NCBI RefSeq assembly: GCF_947494555.1
Contig: NZ_CANLVF010000005.1
Span: 372,001 to 436,000, forward strand
DNA: 64,000 nucleotides
Direction: 5' to 3'
Source of the DNA: an uncultured Roseibium sp.
Lineage (GTDB): Bacteria; Pseudomonadota; Alphaproteobacteria; Rhizobiales; Stappiaceae
Shown in pieces: positions 51,671 through 61,328 of the stretch (its first letter is position 1; each line of letters starts with the position of its first letter). The notes under the pieces were generated by a model. The model saw nothing but the letters and a program-made list of their open reading frames with translations, had not been told where the DNA came from and made no database searches. The translations under genes and the position numbers were made by a program.

Positions 51671-52654
51671 ATGCCGAACAGACACGCCAGTATCGAGATC
51701 GGTTTGAATGCGGTGGTCGTCTCCGTTTCGGAAGGCGTACCGCAGATCGTGCATGTAACGGACGTTGAAAGCAACGCACTCGACAACCTGCCCTACGGCC
51801 CGTTTGACCCTATCCACCACCGGACATTCGAGATCGGGCTCAGGACATGGGTGGAAAGCCAGACGGCGCTTAGCCTGGGCTATGTGGAGCAGCTTTACAC
51901 ATTCGGCGATCGCGGCCGGCACAGAGTGAGCGGTGACGAGGGACCACACGTGGTCTCTGTCGGTTACCTGGCGCTGACACGTCAAACAGCGGATTCTGAA
52001 AACACCCTGGCGCGGCACAACTCCGCCTGGCGTTCCTGGTATGACTATTTTCCCTGGGAGGACTGGCGCAGCGGCAGACCGCCGGTTCTTGACGACGAAA
52101 TCCTTCCCGCGCTCGAGGCCTGGACGCTGGAGACGCCACCGGCGGGTGAGCCCCCGAAACCACTCAGCCGGCAGGAACGCGTGCGCCTTGCGTTTGGCCT
52201 GGAGGCACCCCACTGGGACGAAGAAAGAGCGCTGGAGCGGTACGAACTGCTTTATGAAGCCGGCCTTTTGCGGGAAGCCGAACGCGACGGCAGACCGGCT
52301 GCCCTGGCAAGAAATACGCTTCCCTTTCTGGGTGTCGCGATGCGCTTTGATCATCGCCGGGTACTGGCAACGGCGATTTCCCGACTGCGAGGAAAGCTGA
52401 AATACCGTCCCGTGATCTTCGAACTGATGCCGGAAGTCTTTACGCTGACCGAACTCCAGACATCGGTGGAAGCCATTTCGGGCCGTCACCTGCACAAGCA
52501 GAATTTTCGAAGGCTCGTCGAAAATGCGGATCTGGTCGAACCAACCGGTGCCACATCAACGGCAACCGGTGGACGCCCGGCAGCCCTTTTCCGTTTCCGC
52601 CATCAGCTGATGAGCGAACGCCCTGCACCAGGCCTGCGGGTTGGCGGCCGTTAG
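51671..52654 (+). CDS. nadQ: NadQ-like NAD biosynthesis regulator (COG4111)
   Basis: A 327-residue protein of the COG4111 family, annotated 'NAD regulator' in rhizobia. The N-terminal ~200 residues form a NUDIX-like domain (VVVSVSEGVPQIVHV, GLRTWVESQTALSLGYVEQLYTFGDRGR) without a proper NUDIX catalytic box, so it should bind but not hydrolyse its ligand. The C-terminal winged helix is MPEVFTLTELQTSVEAISGRHLHKQNFRRLVENADLVEPTG, as in NrtR-type regulators. The family represses nad genes in alphaproteobacteria. The nadABC operon is 5.7 kb away in this window and has a palindromic site upstream. ATG follows AGGAG. Confidence 0.8.
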   Translation: MPNRHASIEIGLNAVVVSVSEGVPQIVHVTDVESNALDNLPYGPFDPIHHRTFEIGLRTWVESQTALSLGYVEQLYTFGDRGRHRVSGDEGPHVVSVGYLALTRQTADSENTLARHNSAWRSWYDYFPWEDWRSGRPPVLDDEILPALEAWTLETPPAGEPPKPLSRQERVRLAFGLEAPHWDEERALERYELLYEAGLLREAERDGRPAALARNTLPFLGVAMRFDHRRVLATAISRLRGKLKYRPVIFELMPEVFTLTELQTSVEAISGRHLHKQNFRRLVENADLVEPTGATSTATGGRPAALFRFRHQLMSERPAPGLRVGGR

Positions 52655-52894
52655 GAACTCGTTAAGCAATTGCCCCAGTAAAACGCATGTGATCAAAGCT
52701 CAACGCCTTGTTCTATTAACCATAACGCCTCTACAGGCAGAAAAAAATACGCGAAAACGCTTCAAATTCGCTCTCATTAACGGTCTTTCAAGGTTAAGCG
52801 CACATGCTCATCTCCGGCGCTGCTGTTTACAGAGCGTTAGTGCTTGTCGTCCGGCACCCCGGCGCGGTGTGTAACGAGTTGGAGTTGGCTGCGT
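52655..52894. promoter_or_regulatory. intergenic region with TTAACCAT motif
   Basis: The gap between the nadQ-like gene and the cell-wall hydrolase gene holds TTAACCAT (52717-52724), an extended CtrA half-site motif, and two more TTAA elements (52777-52780, 52794-52797) spaced 13 bases apart. None matches the full TTAA-N7-TTAA. A CtrA role for the hydrolase gene is only possible. Confidence 0.3.
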
Positions 52895-54142
52895 ATGTTT
52901 GGCCCAGTTTCCCGCAATGGAAAGCGGTTCTCTTCGAAAGTGACACAGATATCTATTCCGGCCCGGGACCACTTGCGCCGCCTGAAATACGTGCTTGCTG
53001 CGAGCCCCCTACTCTATTTCGGACTAGGCGGTTCCATCGGCGACCAGGACATTTTCGCACTGATCAACGCGCGGCATGACCAGTCACCACGCTGGATGAT
53101 GGCGCTCGAGCCCGCGAACTTCACCACCAAGGTCACGCCGAAGCTGGCGCTCGGAACTCCGGTTGTGCCCGACTATACCAACACACCGGTCCTGACGCTT
53201 ACTTCAGCAGAAGAGGGCGTGGAGAAGAGACCGCTCTATGGCCTCGACGACGTTTTCGCGAGTGCGCGGCCAAACGATGTCCCGGATGAGATCGCCACCA
53301 ACAAGGCGGGCAAAGGCAATCGCCTTATAACGGTTGCGCCCGACCGCCAGATGGTCGAGCGGGCAGCCGGCAATGTCTACGCGATGTCGAGCCTTATCTC
53401 GAACGAGAAAAAACACAAAGACCTTCCGCGCGTTGCTTTTGTCAAACCGGCGCCGCTCGACAGCCAGGAATCGTCCCGCCTGGCAAAGGCCCGCGAAGAC
53501 GGTCTTCTTGAAGACGGCCCGCTTGACCTGCAAAAGGTGATGATGGCCCGCAACGCTGCAGCCGCGAGTTTCTCGCTTGTCTCCGCCTACGCGCCTGAAA
53601 GGGTCAAGGAAACCAAGGATCCGTTCAACGCCTTGTTTGGCGCAGCGAAATACGAGCAGGAACCGCCGCCGCCTGAGGATCCGAACAACCCCCACTGGTG
53701 GGCACAAAAACCTCTGCCGCTTTCTGTCGGAACTAAAAAAGAACAGCGCTGCCTTGCCGAAGCCATCTACTTCGAAGCGCGCGGTGAAACGGAAGAAGGG
53801 CAAGTCGCGGTCGCTCAGGTTGTCCTGAATCGCGTGAAGAACCCGTCCTATCCGAATTCCATCTGCGGTGTCGTCTATCAGAACAAGCACAAGCGCAACC
53901 GCTGCCAGTTCTCATTCGCATGCGACGGGATCAAGGACCGCATTTCAAGCAAAGGCGCATGGAAGACGGCGCAGCGGCTCGCCCGGGAAGTATCTGACGG
54001 CAAGCAGTATCTGAAGATGGTAGATGCCTCGACGCATTATCACGCGACATATGTGAGCCCGCGGTGGGCACGCTCCATGGCCAAGCGCGGCCAGGTCGGG
54101 CTGCATATTTTCTATAAGACCTATGCCGGTGGCTGGAACTGA
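52895..54142 (+). CDS. SleB-type cell wall hydrolase
   Basis: A 415-residue protein. A hydrophobic N-terminal segment (about residues 30-50, VLAASPLLYFGLGGSIG) suggests a signal or anchor, followed by a ~200-residue linker and a C-terminal Hydrolase_2 (SleB/CwlJ) domain: CLAEAIYFEARGETEEGQVAVAQVVLNRVKN, SICGVVYQNKH, CQFSFACDG and a final HIFYKTY. The Glu in YFEARGE is the presumed catalytic residue. Such enzymes cleave peptidoglycan glycan strands. ATG at 52895 (MFGPVSRNG) was favoured over a TTG at 52844 because GGAG lies upstream. Confidence 0.87.
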   Translation: MFGPVSRNGKRFSSKVTQISIPARDHLRRLKYVLAASPLLYFGLGGSIGDQDIFALINARHDQSPRWMMALEPANFTTKVTPKLALGTPVVPDYTNTPVLTLTSAEEGVEKRPLYGLDDVFASARPNDVPDEIATNKAGKGNRLITVAPDRQMVERAAGNVYAMSSLISNEKKHKDLPRVAFVKPAPLDSQESSRLAKAREDGLLEDGPLDLQKVMMARNAAAASFSLVSAYAPERVKETKDPFNALFGAAKYEQEPPPPEDPNNPHWWAQKPLPLSVGTKKEQRCLAEAIYFEARGETEEGQVAVAQVVLNRVKNPSYPNSICGVVYQNKHKRNRCQFSFACDGIKDRISSKGAWKTAQRLAREVSDGKQYLKMVDASTHYHATYVSPRWARSMAKRGQVGLHIFYKTYAGGWN

Positions 54143-54161
54143 TCCAGCCCTCCTCAAAAAT

Positions 54162-54665
54162 TCAGTCGTTCGTCCGGAAAACGTTCGTCACGACATATGT
54201 CGCCAGAAGCACAAGGTGAAAACCGAGCAGCGCGGCCACTTGAAGCGGGTTGATCTGTGAAAACTCCAGCAATTCGCTCAGAACATGGATCGAGGCGATG
54301 ATCACGACCGTCGAGACGATCCGGTGTTTCATGCGCCGGTAGGCCCTTTCGCTTTCCTTGATAAAACCCTCGCCGTAGGCCGAGGCCTTCAGTTTGAACG
54401 TGTTGTAGGTGTTGTTGGCCACCATCACGACCAGATTGGCGATGAACACCATGTCCAACAGGTTCAAAATCAGAAGGATGGTCTTTTTCCGATCCAGAAA
54501 TTCGTACGTCGCGATGGCGTCGTATATGTCGATGAAGAAGGTAATAAGAAACAGGACCATGCCAACGGACAGTCCAATCAGCATCGGAATCTGTGCCAAC
54601 TGGGTCAACCTATGAGCAAGGTCGAAGTCGTTTGAAGGCTCGGCAGCCGGTTTCTGCTCGCTCAT
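54162..54665 (-). CDS. UPF0114 / YqhA family membrane protein (TIGR00645)
   Basis: A 167-residue inner-membrane protein with about four hydrophobic segments. The signature DMVFIANLVVMVANNTYNTF and the amphipathic stretch ERAYRRMKHRIVSTVVIIASIHVL mark the family (TIGR00645). Function is unknown. It converges with the cell-wall hydrolase gene, ending 19 bases from its stop. Confidence 0.9.
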   Translation of the reverse strand: MSEQKPAAEPSNDFDLAHRLTQLAQIPMLIGLSVGMVLFLITFFIDIYDAIATYEFLDRKKTILLILNLLDMVFIANLVVMVANNTYNTFKLKASAYGEGFIKESERAYRRMKHRIVSTVVIIASIHVLSELLEFSQINPLQVAALLGFHLVLLATYVVTNVFRTND

Positions 54666-54737
54666 CGCGCTTCCAAATTCTCAAGAGACAGTTTTGTGCC
54701 TCGCACGCTAATTTGGTCGCGCGCTGCAATCAACATG

Positions 54738-55601
54738 TTAGCTCATCTCGATATCGAGGCCGAGATCCAGCACTGGCGCTGAATGCGTGATCCAACCCGT
54801 TGAAATCAGATCAACGCCGGCTTCCGCGACGCTCTTCACCGTATCAAGTTCAATTCCGCCCGACGCTTCCAGCAAGGCTCGTCCATCGGTCAGAGCGACC
54901 GCCTCGCGCAGCGTTTCGGGCGACATGTTGTCGAGCATGATCACATCGGGAGCGGCGTCCAAAGCTTCGCGAAGCTGTTCAAGCGTGTCGACTTCAACCT
55001 CGATCTTTACAAGGTGCCCGGCAAAGGCCTTGGCTGCCTCGATCGCTTTCCGCACCCCTCCGGCAACCGCGATATGGTTGTCCTTGATCAGGATGGCATC
55101 GTCGAGCCCAAAGCGGTGGTTGGCCCCGCCGCCGCATTTCACCGCGTATTTTTCGAACGCGCGCAGACCCGGCGTTGTTTTGCGGGTGCAGACGATTTTC
55201 GCCTTTGTGTGCTGAATCGCCTCGGCAAACCGGCTTGTTGCCGTCGCGATGCCCGACAGGTGACCGACGAAGTTCAGGGCAACACGTTCCGCCGACAGCA
55301 GCGCACGAGCCGGTCCCTGAATGCGGGCAACGGTCTCTTTTGGCGACAGGTGGTCGCCGTCGTGTTTGGTGGCTTCGAAAATCAGGCCTTTGTCCGTTTG
55401 GAGAAATGCGCTCGCGGCAAATGCGAGCCCGCAAAGCACGCCTGGTTTGCGCGCGGCAATTGCCGCGCTGGCGCGGGCTGACTTCGGAAGGGTTGCCTGG
55501 CTGGTAATATCTCCGGCCCGGCCCCAGTCTTCAAGAAGCGCAGACTTTACAGCCTCTTGCACCAACAGGTCAGGAAGGTGGGGAAGCAGCATGTCGTTCA
55601 T
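54738..55601 (-). CDS. nadC: nicotinate-nucleotide pyrophosphorylase (carboxylating)
   Basis: A 287-residue quinolinate phosphoribosyltransferase, which makes nicotinate mononucleotide from quinolinate and PRPP. Conserved segments are LLEDWGRAGDITSQATLP, ARKPGVLCGLAFA, CTRKTTPGLRAFEKYAVKCGGGANHRFGLDDAILIKDNH, KIEVEVDTLEQ and EASGGIELDTV. It is the last gene of the nadA-nadB-nadC operon, starting 14 bases after the nadB stop. Confidence 0.96.
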   Translation of the reverse strand: MNDMLLPHLPDLLVQEAVKSALLEDWGRAGDITSQATLPKSARASAAIAARKPGVLCGLAFAASAFLQTDKGLIFEATKHDGDHLSPKETVARIQGPARALLSAERVALNFVGHLSGIATATSRFAEAIQHTKAKIVCTRKTTPGLRAFEKYAVKCGGGANHRFGLDDAILIKDNHIAVAGGVRKAIEAAKAFAGHLVKIEVEVDTLEQLREALDAAPDVIMLDNMSPETLREAVALTDGRALLEASGGIELDTVKSVAEAGVDLISTGWITHSAPVLDLGLDIEMS

Positions 55602-55615
55602 GTCTTCACGTCCTT

Positions 55616-57217
55616 TCAGGCCGATTCCAAAGCACCGGAGGAGATTGCTTGGACCTCTTTCAAGCTGATGTAGGACCGCTTTGCCATATCCGGGTTTTCG
55701 TCCGGAAAATCCCTGCGGAAGTGGCCGCCTCTGCTCTCCTGACGCTTCAATGCTGATGCGGCGATGATCTTGCCGGTGATCATCATGTTCTTGATCGACT
55801 GGCGCACACAGGTTTTTTCTGCCTCTGCGATATCAGACAGCGCCGTCTTCAATCCTTTTTCGTCGCGTAGAACACCGACGTTTTTCGACAAGGTGTCGCG
55901 AAGAACGGTAATCGCCCCGCGCTCTTCGACGTTGCGCTGGCTCGGCAAACCCGGTGCGTCGTCCATCTCGTCCCAGAATGCGCTTCTAGGCGTTGGCATG
56001 AGGCCTTGGATATCTTCAGCAATGCGCGCCGCGAAGACGACCGCTTCAAGGAGCGAGTTGGATGCGAGCCTGTTTGCGCCATGCGCTCCGGTTGAAGCCA
56101 CCTCGCCTGCGGCCCAAAGACCGTCCAGGGACGTGCGCCCGTTCGCGTCCGTCAGCACTCCGCCCATATGATAATGTTCGGCCGGTGCAATCGGGAGCGG
56201 CTGTTTTTCGGGGTCGATGCCGGCTGAGGTCGCTGCGGCATATACGGTTGGAAACTCGTCCTTGAATTTCGAGCCGATGGCTTCACGGCAATCGAGAAAC
56301 GCGCCGCGACCTTCCTCGATTTCCCTGAAGATTGCCCTGGCGACAATGTCGCGCGGCGCGAGCTCCCGATCTGGATGGACCCCGTCCATAAACCGTTCGC
56401 CCGCCTTGTTGACCAGAAACGCGCCTTCGCCGCGCAAAGCTTCGGTTGCCAGGGGTGCCGGGTCTTTGCCGACATCAAGCGCAGTCGGGTGGAACTGAAC
56501 GAATTCGGCATCGGCAATGACGGCACCTGCGCGTGCCGCCATTGCAAGGCCATGGCCATTGGCTTCCGGCGGATTGGTCGTCAGGCCGTAAAGATGGCCG
56601 ACGCCGCCGGATGCCAGGACAACTGCCTTTGCCGGAAATGCCATACGCGAAATGCCGCCCCGCCGGCGCACCAGAACGCCTGTCACATAGCGGCCCTCAC
56701 CGAGAAAACTCTCGCCGATGTAACCTTCCAGGACACGGATCGACGGCGTTTTTCGAACGGCATCAAGCAAGGCGTCCATGATCGCACGACCCGCCATGTC
56801 GCCGCGCACGCGCACAACACGGCTTTGCGAGTGAGCCGCCTCGCGGGAAAGCTGAAGGCGCCCTTCCAGGTCCTGGTCGAACGGCACGCCGTAGGACAGG
56901 AGATCATGAACCCGCGCACTTCCCTCCCGGGTCATCTGGTCGACGATTTTCGGTTCGCCGATGCCGCACCCTGCGGCCAGCGTGTCGTCCCGGTGCTTTT
57001 CCACCGAGTCCTGTTCAGAGATCGCAGCTGCGATCCCGCCTTGCGCCCAGGCAGAGGACGCGCCCTGCCCGATCGGCGCATTGGTGATGACCGTGACAGG
57101 CCGGGGGCTCAGCTTGAGGGCGCAGAAGAGGCCGGCGAGCCCGCCTCCCAATATGACGACATCGTCCACATCCTTGCCGAAATAGGCAGGTACGAAATCC
57201 TCAACCGACACGGCCAT
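55616..57217 (-). CDS. nadB: L-aspartate oxidase
   Basis: A 533-residue flavoprotein that oxidises aspartate to iminoaspartate, the substrate of NadA. The FAD-binding segment is VVILGGGLAGLFCALKLS with ASSAWAQGGIAAAI; further down are FVQFHPTALDVGKDPAPLATEALRGEGAFLVN, HPDRELAPRDIVARAI and GANRLASNSLLEAVV. The N-terminus carries about 15 extra residues (MAVSVEDFVPAYFGKD). The gene starts 99 bases after the nadA stop and is cotranscribed with it. Confidence 0.96.
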   Translation of the reverse strand: MAVSVEDFVPAYFGKDVDDVVILGGGLAGLFCALKLSPRPVTVITNAPIGQGASSAWAQGGIAAAISEQDSVEKHRDDTLAAGCGIGEPKIVDQMTREGSARVHDLLSYGVPFDQDLEGRLQLSREAAHSQSRVVRVRGDMAGRAIMDALLDAVRKTPSIRVLEGYIGESFLGEGRYVTGVLVRRRGGISRMAFPAKAVVLASGGVGHLYGLTTNPPEANGHGLAMAARAGAVIADAEFVQFHPTALDVGKDPAPLATEALRGEGAFLVNKAGERFMDGVHPDRELAPRDIVARAIFREIEEGRGAFLDCREAIGSKFKDEFPTVYAAATSAGIDPEKQPLPIAPAEHYHMGGVLTDANGRTSLDGLWAAGEVASTGAHGANRLASNSLLEAVVFAARIAEDIQGLMPTPRSAFWDEMDDAPGLPSQRNVEERGAITVLRDTLSKNVGVLRDEKGLKTALSDIAEAEKTCVRQSIKNMMITGKIIAASALKRQESRGGHFRRDFPDENPDMAKRSYISLKEVQAISSGALESA

Positions 57218-57316
57218 TGGAAACTTCCTGGAGCTGTGGGCATAGCCCGAAAGATCATCCGGACCCTCAACCTGAAGGACCGGAAGAATGCATTGCGCGG
57301 TTTAGCCCAAGGCGGG

Positions 57317-58399
57317 TCAGATTTTCAAGTTGATCATCCGCTCAACGGCTGTCCGCGCGCGATCCGCGATAGCGGGATCCACAATCACCTCTTCCTTCAT
57401 CTCAAGGAGGCTGTCGAGGATCTTGCCGAGCGTGATGCGCTTCATGTGCGGACACAAATTGCACGGACGTATATAGTTGACGCCCGGTGTTTCGCTGGCA
57501 ACGTTGTCCGCCATGGAACACTCGGTGACCATCATGACCTTTTCCGGCCGCTTGGTCTTAACCCAGTTGATCATATGCGCCGTGGATCCGGCAAAGTCGG
57601 CTTCAGCGACCACCTCCGGCGGGCATTCCGGATGCGCGATGATTTTCACATCCGGCTCGACACGCCTGTAATCACGAAGCTCCTCGGCGGTAAACCGCTC
57701 GTGAACTTCACACGCTCCGTCCCAGACCAGCACTTCAACATCGGTCTTGTTGCCGACATTGGCTGCCAGATACTTGTCGGGAATGAGGAAGACCCTGTCG
57801 ACCCCAAAGCTCTCGACCACCTGAAGTGCGTTTGACGACGTGCAGCAGATATCGCATTCCGCCTTCACATCCGCGGACGTGTTCACATAGGTGATGATCG
57901 GGACGCCCGGATTGCGCTCACGCAGGGCGCGCACGTCGGCACCGGTGATCGATTCAGCGAGCGAGCATCCGGCGCGCATGTCGGGAATAAGAACCGTCTT
58001 TTCCGGACTCAGGATCTTGGAGGTTTCCGCCATGAAATGAACGCCACACTGAACGATCACGTCGGCGTCGGTGCGCGTTGCCTCAATGGCAAGCTGCAGG
58101 CTGTCTCCAACAATGTCCGCAACGCCATGGTAGATATCCGGCGTCATGTAGTTATGGGCCAGGATCACAGCATTACGCTCTTTCTTGAGCCCGTTGATCG
58201 CGTGGATCGTGGGAGCAAGAGCCGCCCATTCAATGGCCGGAATGAAATGCTTCACCTTCTCGTAAATGGGAGCAGTCGCCTCCGCGACTTCGGGCGTATA
58301 GCTGAGATCCGGACGTTTCACCGGTCCAAAGCGCTCCAGCGCTGTCAGGCCGGTCGTGACTGGTTCGGAAACCGAATAGGCTGTCTGGGCAACTGTCAT
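57317..58399 (-). CDS. nadA: quinolinate synthase NadA
   Basis: A 360-residue [4Fe-4S] enzyme that condenses iminoaspartate with dihydroxyacetone phosphate to quinolinate. The three cluster cysteines appear in VQCGVHFMAET, CDICCTSSNAL and RPCNLCPHMKRI; NAVILAHNYMTPDIYHGVADIVGDSL is the N-terminal signature. The ATG at 58399 follows AAGGAGG and gives MTVAQTAYSV; the frame opens 11 codons earlier. It heads the operon and has an inverted repeat 53-71 bases upstream. Confidence 0.96.
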   Translation of the reverse strand: MTVAQTAYSVSEPVTTGLTALERFGPVKRPDLSYTPEVAEATAPIYEKVKHFIPAIEWAALAPTIHAINGLKKERNAVILAHNYMTPDIYHGVADIVGDSLQLAIEATRTDADVIVQCGVHFMAETSKILSPEKTVLIPDMRAGCSLAESITGADVRALRERNPGVPIITYVNTSADVKAECDICCTSSNALQVVESFGVDRVFLIPDKYLAANVGNKTDVEVLVWDGACEVHERFTAEELRDYRRVEPDVKIIAHPECPPEVVAEADFAGSTAHMINWVKTKRPEKVMMVTECSMADNVASETPGVNYIRPCNLCPHMKRITLGKILDSLLEMKEEVIVDPAIADRARTAVERMINLKI

Positions 58400-58451
58400 G
58401 GCGCCCCCTCCTTCATGCAGGTTGAAACTCACGCTTCAACTTACGAGACTT

Positions 58452-58470
58452 TATACTCATGTTGAGCATA
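58452..58470 (-). promoter_or_regulatory. candidate NadQ operator upstream of nadA
   Basis: TATACTCA-TGT-TGAGCATA is an inverted repeat (7 of 8 positions paired, plus flanking T/A) 53-71 bases before the nadA start, where a promoter would be. It is the only strong palindrome in the nadA-MFS intergenic region. NadQ of alphaproteobacteria is known to control nadABC; whether this is its site here is inference. Confidence 0.5.
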
Positions 58471-58788
58471 TACCCCACAAAAGAAAACGGGCACCGTGGC
58501 CCATACCTTTTGCTCTTTCAGAGTTTATATAAGCGGTACGTGACCAAAAATCCATCACTTTCCGTCTTGTTTTTTTCAGACAGTTTTTTCCGCTTAAGTT
58601 TCAGATAGTTGGAGGAAATTTTTTTGCCACGATTGTAGCCAGCTAATGAAACAGCCGGTCCCGCCGTTTATCCGATGTCCTGTTATTGAAAGTCCCATTC
58701 CCTTTTTTGATCCAACGATCAAAATTTCGCGTTTTACGATTTTGGGTAAGCAGCTATCTTGTCGGCAACTCACGATAAGAGGTTCTAG
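58471..58788. other. intergenic region between nadA and the MFS gene
   Basis: AT-rich divergent promoter region with runs of T (for example around 58608-58625). Apart from the inverted repeat next to nadA, no gene, RNA or terminator was seen. Confidence 0.5.
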
Positions 58789-60027
58789 ATGACAGCCGCA
58801 TCAACGCCCGCCCGCACAGGTCCCAACATACCTCTCATCATTGTCTGCGGCTGTCTGATCGCGCTCATATCCTTCGGGCCTCGCGCAGCAATGGGGCTGT
58901 TCTTCCAACCGATGACGGAAGCTCGTGACTGGAGCCGGGAGCTCTTCGCACTCGCCATTGCCATCCAGAACCTTGTCTGGGGGATCGGTCAGCCCTTCGC
59001 GGGCATGATGGCCGATCGATACGGCACCTGGAAAACCATGTCGCTCGGCTCTGTGCTTTATGCGGCGGGACTGCTGCTGATGGTCGATGCCCAAAGTGCT
59101 GTCGCGTTGCATATCTCGGCGGGTGTCCTGATCGGGCTTGGAATCGCCTTTTCGTCGTTTTCACTCGTACTGGCGGCCTTTGGCCGGAGCGTCTCTGCGC
59201 AGCAACGCTCGCTGGCATTTGGAATTGGAACCGCATCCGGTTCCCTCGGGCAATTTCTCTTCGCACCGCTTGGCGGCGCACTTATCGCCAATATCGGCTG
59301 GCAGCAAACGTTGATCATCTTTGCCGGGATTGTGGCCATAGTCCCTCTGCTGGCCGTCGCCTTGCGGGGCAAACCGTCACAACCGTCCGCCGGAACTGCT
59401 CAAGAAAACGATCAGAAACTCCCCGATGCGATCGCGGAGGCCTTTGGAACCAGGGGCTTTATCCTTTTAGCCATTGGCTTTTTTGTTTGCGGTTTTCATG
59501 TTGCCTTCATCACCATTCACCTCCCGCCATACATAGTGGATCTCGGAATGGACCTTAGCTGGGGGGCTTGGGCAATCGCGCTCATCGGACTATTCAATAT
59601 CGTCGGCTCGCTCGCGTCAGGCTATGGCGGTGGCCGTTATTCAAAACCGATTCTACTGTCACTGATCTACCTTGGCCGATCTGCGGCCATTCTGGCTTTC
59701 ATCATCCTGCCGATTTCGCCCGCAACGGTGCTGGTGTTTTCTGCGGTGATGGGGCTGCTTTGGCTCTCAACCATTCCGCTGACCTCGGGGCTGGTCGCAG
59801 TCATGTTCGGGCCGCGCTACATGGCAACGCTTTTCGGCTTTGTTTTCCTGTCTCACCAGATCGGCGCTTTTTTAGGTGTCTGGCTTGGCGGCAGACTTTT
59901 TGACCAAACCGGGTCTTACGACGCCATCTGGTGGTGCGGCATCGTGCTTGGCATTCTGGCGGCGATCATACATTGGCCGATCGAGGAAAAACCTGTGCCA
60001 AGGCTCGCACAGCAGCCGGCGGAATGA
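58789..60027 (+). CDS. MFS transporter
   Basis: A 412-residue twelve-helix major facilitator of the monocarboxylate/oxalate-formate-like type. Typical loops are GPRAAMGLFFQPMTEARDWSRELFALAIAIQNLVWGIGQPFAGMMADRYG and, after helix 7, GMDLSWGAWAIALIGLFNIVGSLASGYGGGRYSKP. Substrate unknown. AAGAGG stands 6-7 bases before the ATG. It is divergent from nadA, and sharing the promoter region with the NAD operon could mean NAD-linked expression, such as uptake of a pyridine precursor, but nothing in the protein shows that. Confidence 0.88.
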   Translation: MTAASTPARTGPNIPLIIVCGCLIALISFGPRAAMGLFFQPMTEARDWSRELFALAIAIQNLVWGIGQPFAGMMADRYGTWKTMSLGSVLYAAGLLLMVDAQSAVALHISAGVLIGLGIAFSSFSLVLAAFGRSVSAQQRSLAFGIGTASGSLGQFLFAPLGGALIANIGWQQTLIIFAGIVAIVPLLAVALRGKPSQPSAGTAQENDQKLPDAIAEAFGTRGFILLAIGFFVCGFHVAFITIHLPPYIVDLGMDLSWGAWAIALIGLFNIVGSLASGYGGGRYSKPILLSLIYLGRSAAILAFIILPISPATVLVFSAVMGLLWLSTIPLTSGLVAVMFGPRYMATLFGFVFLSHQIGAFLGVWLGGRLFDQTGSYDAIWWCGIVLGILAAIIHWPIEEKPVPRLAQQPAE

Positions 60028-60104
60028 TGAAAGGCGCAATTCGCGCAAGGGCGAACAAAATCCATTGAGCGCGCCGCGATAAAAACAAAAGCAATTGTCC
60101 CGGC

Positions 60105-61157
60105 TTATCCGAGCAGAGGCTTTGCCTGCGCAAACGACAACAACCGTCTGGATTCTTCATCCCACAGGTGTAGGCGGATAGTGGCAAGACTCTGCCGGAT
60201 GGTCATGCAGTTGCGTTCCGCCAGATCCTTGTGATCCTTAAGCACTTCCGGAAGCCGATAGAATGGAATGCGGCTATTGAGATGATGCACGTGATGGATA
60301 CCGATATTGGCGCTGGACCACCTCAACACCGGTGGCAGCACATAGTGTGAGCTTCCGTGCAGGGCAGCGTCATGCAGTTGCCAGTCCTCTTCCGCGTCCC
60401 AATGCGTCGTCTCGAACTGGTGCTGAACGTAAAACAACCAAACGCCCAGCGTCGCTGCAAGAATTGTCGTTGGGAAAAAAATCAGCAGGATCGGCATCCA
60501 GCCGCCAAAGTTCAGAATAAGAGCCAGGGCCACAACGATCGCAAGATTTGTCGCCATGGCGTATACCCAATATCTGAAGCTGGCCATATAGCCGAAGGGC
60601 AAGCGGTTCTCCAAAAAGAACGTGTAGAACGGTCCGATGCCAAACATCACGAAGGGTGACCGATAGAGCCTGTACCAAAACCGGCCAAGCGGTGTCAGCG
60701 CACGATACTCAGCGACGGTCAATGTATGAATATCACCAATCCCCCGCTGGCCCAGATTTCCCGAGGAGCTATGGTGCAACGCATGTGACCGGCGCCAGAC
60801 ATCATAGGGTGTCAATGTCAGAACCCCTATTGCCCGGCCCAGCCAGTCGCTGACTGCACGGTTTTTGAAAAACGACCCGTGCCCGCAATCGTGCTGGATC
60901 GCGAAAAGTCGAACAAGAAAAGCGGCGTTGATCAGGGAGATAACTGCGGAGAGCCAGTAGCTGACATCGAGTGACAGCCAGGCCAAAATCCACAGAAACA
61001 AGAATGGCACCGCCGTTACTGCGAGCTCAAAGGAACTGCGAAGTGTGCTCGGTTCGCGATATCGCGCAAGGATAGCCACCCAGTCACGCGGCGCTCGGAT
61101 TTTCGGCTCAGCGCCAGGGGCATCATCTAGTTCGCACATAAACCTGCTTCTTGTCAT
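60105..61157 (-). CDS. fatty acid desaturase
   Basis: A 350-residue membrane di-iron desaturase of the acyl-lipid type. The three histidine boxes are QHDCGHGSF, RRSHALHHSSSG and IHHVHHLNSRIPFY, all complete. Four main hydrophobic segments lie at about residues 50-90, 160-185, 195-215 and 220-250. Such enzymes place a double bond (often delta-12) in membrane lipids and need a ferredoxin or similar donor. ATG follows AGGAAGTTGA. Confidence 0.92.
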   Translation of the reverse strand: MTRSRFMCELDDAPGAEPKIRAPRDWVAILARYREPSTLRSSFELAVTAVPFLFLWILAWLSLDVSYWLSAVISLINAAFLVRLFAIQHDCGHGSFFKNRAVSDWLGRAIGVLTLTPYDVWRRSHALHHSSSGNLGQRGIGDIHTLTVAEYRALTPLGRFWYRLYRSPFVMFGIGPFYTFFLENRLPFGYMASFRYWVYAMATNLAIVVALALILNFGGWMPILLIFFPTTILAATLGVWLFYVQHQFETTHWDAEEDWQLHDAALHGSSHYVLPPVLRWSSANIGIHHVHHLNSRIPFYRLPEVLKDHKDLAERNCMTIRQSLATIRLHLWDEESRRLLSFAQAKPLLG

Positions 61158-61328
61158 TCAACTTCCTACATAGACAGTTGAAGAACGCTTGCAATGGTAT
61201 TGTGCAACGTGAGGAAACAATTCTTTGTATATGCCCCGGAAAAACGCCCCTGCGTTGCATGTTGGTGAGCCTGCTACCAAACCACCGCTTCAAATTCGCG
61301 CATAAGGGCCGAGTCCGTTTCAAAGTTT

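Noticed and set aside
56375..57835. 486-codon open frame on the plus strand opposite nadB and nadA
   Set aside because: It is antisense to two certain genes with full motifs. Its composition (many His, Arg, Cys) is that of a reverse shadow, and it has no ribosome-binding site or known motif.
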